From positions 130,523-194,522 of the forward strand of contig NZ_OMPD01000007.1 in the NCBI RefSeq assembly GCF_900312745.1: a DNA stretch of 64,000 bases, in the 5' to 3' direction. The stretch is from Aquimarina sp. AU58 (GTDB lineage Bacteria > Bacteroidota > Bacteroidia > Flavobacteriales > Flavobacteriaceae). Below are positions 62,873 through 64,000 of the stretch, piece by piece. Numbering within the stretch: the stretch's first letter is position 1; every line of letters starts with the position of its first letter. Both the position numbers and the translations under genes were made by a program. The notes under the pieces are model-generated. The model was not told the origin of the DNA, searched no databases, and worked only from the letters and a program-made list of their open reading frames with translations.

Positions 62873-63820
62873 TTAAGATTTTTCAAGTATTTTCTTTAAA
62901 ACCAATTGTGCAGCATATGTCCTATTATTTGCCTGTTCGATAACAATAGAATTTTTACTATCCAGTACTGCATCATCCACAACTACATTTCTTCGTACAG
63001 GTAAGCAATGCATAAATTTTGCATCATTGGTTAGCCTCATTTTTTTGTTTGTAATTTTCCAGGAAAGATCATTATCTATGATTTTACCGTACTCTTGATA
63101 GGCACTCCAGTTTTTGACATACACAAAATCGGCATCTTTTAATGCATTTTCCTGGTTGTAATCAATGGGCACCTGTTTAGTAATCTGACTGGCTAACTCA
63201 AATCCCACAGGATGGGTAATTACAAAATCTGCGTCCATACGTTGCATCATCTCTACAAAAGAATTAGCAACTGCCTGTGGTAAGGCTTTTGGATGCGGTG
63301 CCCATGATAGTACAACCTTTGGCTTATCTGTTTTTTTATATTCAAAAATTGTTATAGCATCTGTTAACGCTTGTAATGGATGTCTGGTCGCGCTTTCCAT
63401 ATTGATAACCGGTATCGAAGCATGGTTTATAAATCCATGAAGTACTTTCTCGCTATAGTCATCATCTCTATCTTCTAATTTTGCAAAAGCGCGTACTGCA
63501 AGTACATCACAATATTGAGAAACTACCTGAGCAGCTTCTCTTATATGTTCAGAATTCCCTTGGTCCATTATGGTTCCGTCTCCATACTCGAGCGACCAGC
63601 CTTCTCCTGTAAAGTTCATGACCATAACATTCATTCCCAGGTTTAAGGCTGCTTTCTGGGTACTCAAACGGGTACGAAGACTTGGATTAAAAAATAACAA
63701 TCCTATCGTTTTATCTTTACCCAAAGCCTTATGGGATAAAGGGTTTTTCTTTATTGCAATTGCTTCCTCTACCCAACCGGGTAAAGAGTCTATATTCTGT
63801 ATTGAAAAGTAGTTGTTCAT
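62873..63820 (-). CDS. argF': N-acetyl/N-succinyl-ornithine carbamoyltransferase (ArgF')
   Basis: 315 aa. Transcarbamylase with the carbamoyl-phosphate motif FFNPSLRTRLST (S-x-R-T-R), the MDQGNSEHIREA loop, ATRHPLQAL (HPxQ), and C-terminal HCLPVRR. The ArgF' subfamily acts on N-acylated ornithine, which defines the Bacteroidota variant pathway. The specificity residue before Glu-His is Ser90. It is Glu (position 92) in the acetyl-specific Xanthomonas enzyme and Pro (position 90) in the succinyl-specific Bacteroides enzyme, as I recall. It starts 10 bases after argD and ends 4 bases before argB. Confidence 0.92.
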   Translation of the reverse strand: MNNYFSIQNIDSLPGWVEEAIAIKKNPLSHKALGKDKTIGLLFFNPSLRTRLSTQKAALNLGMNVMVMNFTGEGWSLEYGDGTIMDQGNSEHIREAAQVVSQYCDVLAVRAFAKLEDRDDDYSEKVLHGFINHASIPVINMESATRHPLQALTDAITIFEYKKTDKPKVVLSWAPHPKALPQAVANSFVEMMQRMDADFVITHPVGFELASQITKQVPIDYNQENALKDADFVYVKNWSAYQEYGKIIDNDLSWKITNKKMRLTNDAKFMHCLPVRRNVVVDDAVLDSKNSIVIEQANNRTYAAQLVLKKILEKS

Positions 63821-63829
63821 TCTTATCTC

Positions 63830-64000
63830 TTAAATCATTGGTTTTTCTACCAATACACTTTGTAATGCTTCTATAAATTGATCTATCTGCTTTTTCCCAA
63901 TAGTTAATGGAGGAAGAATTCGCAATAGCTTTTTATTCATTGCTCCTCCTGTAAAAATATGTTCTTCATAGATGAGTCTTTTTCTAAGTTCACTAACCTC
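63830..64000 (-). CDS. argD: acylornithine aminotransferase, C-terminal end (partial)
   Basis: Only the last 56 codons lie in the window. The translation contains RKRLIYEEHIFTGGAMNKKL then LRILPPLTIGKKQIDQFIEAL and a TAA stop. This is the C-terminal small-domain pattern of class III aminotransferases, including the ILPPLTI segment. Its position at the head of argF'-argB-argE-argH fits argD, which makes N-acyl-ornithine from the semialdehyde. The N-terminal part and the PLP lysine are beyond the window edge. Confidence 0.88.
   Translation of the reverse strand, partial: EVSELRKRLIYEEHIFTGGAMNKKLLRILPPLTIGKKQIDQFIEALQSVLVEKPMI

Overview
The window looks like a chromosomal piece of a marine member of the Flavobacteriaceae (Bacteroidota). 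It is AT-rich. It carries type IX secretion system (T9SS) C-terminal sorting domains, SprB-type repeats, a TANFOR domain, a TonB-dependent receptor with a carboxypeptidase-regulatory-like N-terminus, and the variant arginine pathway based on an ArgF' transcarbamylase. An Aquimarina-like genus is a guess from overall style only. No rRNA, tRNA, phage or CRISPR array was seen.

Layout. 14-517: a small membrane protein. 5983-626 (minus): a five-gene operon with two coiled-coil proteins, a substrate-binding protein fused to an OmpA peptidoglycan-binding domain, an ABC permease and an ATPase, with a hairpin between binding protein and permease. 6594-12167: a WGR-LRR protein and a HEAT/DUF4132 protein (overlapping genes, plus), facing a CbbX-type AAA+ ATPase with a TerB-like region (minus). 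This looks like a split version of the MolR/YehI-type WGR-DUF4132 systems.

35567-12504 (minus) is dominated by very large exported proteins. They are an outer-membrane-barrel-like protein (846 aa), a 1935-aa TANFOR/Fn3/zincin protein ending in a probable TNT-type NAD glycohydrolase toxin domain, its candidate immunity gene and a decayed immunity copy, then a 1574-aa unknown protein, a 708-aa multi-Fn3 protein and a 2142-aa SprB-repeat adhesin with a T9SS sorting domain. I read this as a surface apparatus with a polymorphic toxin, probably for competition between bacteria.

41378-35869 (minus) is a signalling cluster: two single-domain response regulators, a TonB-dependent receptor and a YfiR-sensor histidine kinase. 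42401-41637 is a miniature relative of the 2142-aa adhesin. 42834-49838 is ordinary: a YdjM-like membrane protein, a SCO/MORN-like/YHYH lipoprotein cluster, and a three-gene biotin-dependent acyl-CoA carboxylase operon. 50194-53001 is a beta-helix/SdiA-regulated-like T9SS protein.

53520-58053 holds a large TPR-CHAT protease-like protein flanked by two small GIY-YIG nucleases. The 3' ends of all three genes run into palindromic repeats. After a small membrane protein and a double-glycine leader peptide, 64000-59510 (minus) is an arginine operon argD(partial)-argF'-argB-argE-argH with a clear terminator.

Three non-coding patterns connect distant parts. (1) A pseudo-palindrome, CAC(G/T)G-W4-CAGGG, lies upstream of four genes for exported proteins (a perfect palindromic relative precedes the WGR gene). 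(2) Two ~160-bp imperfect palindromic elements share the centre CATAGCAGmGCTACG. (3) Two 33-nt palindromes share the framework AGACCT...AGGTCT.
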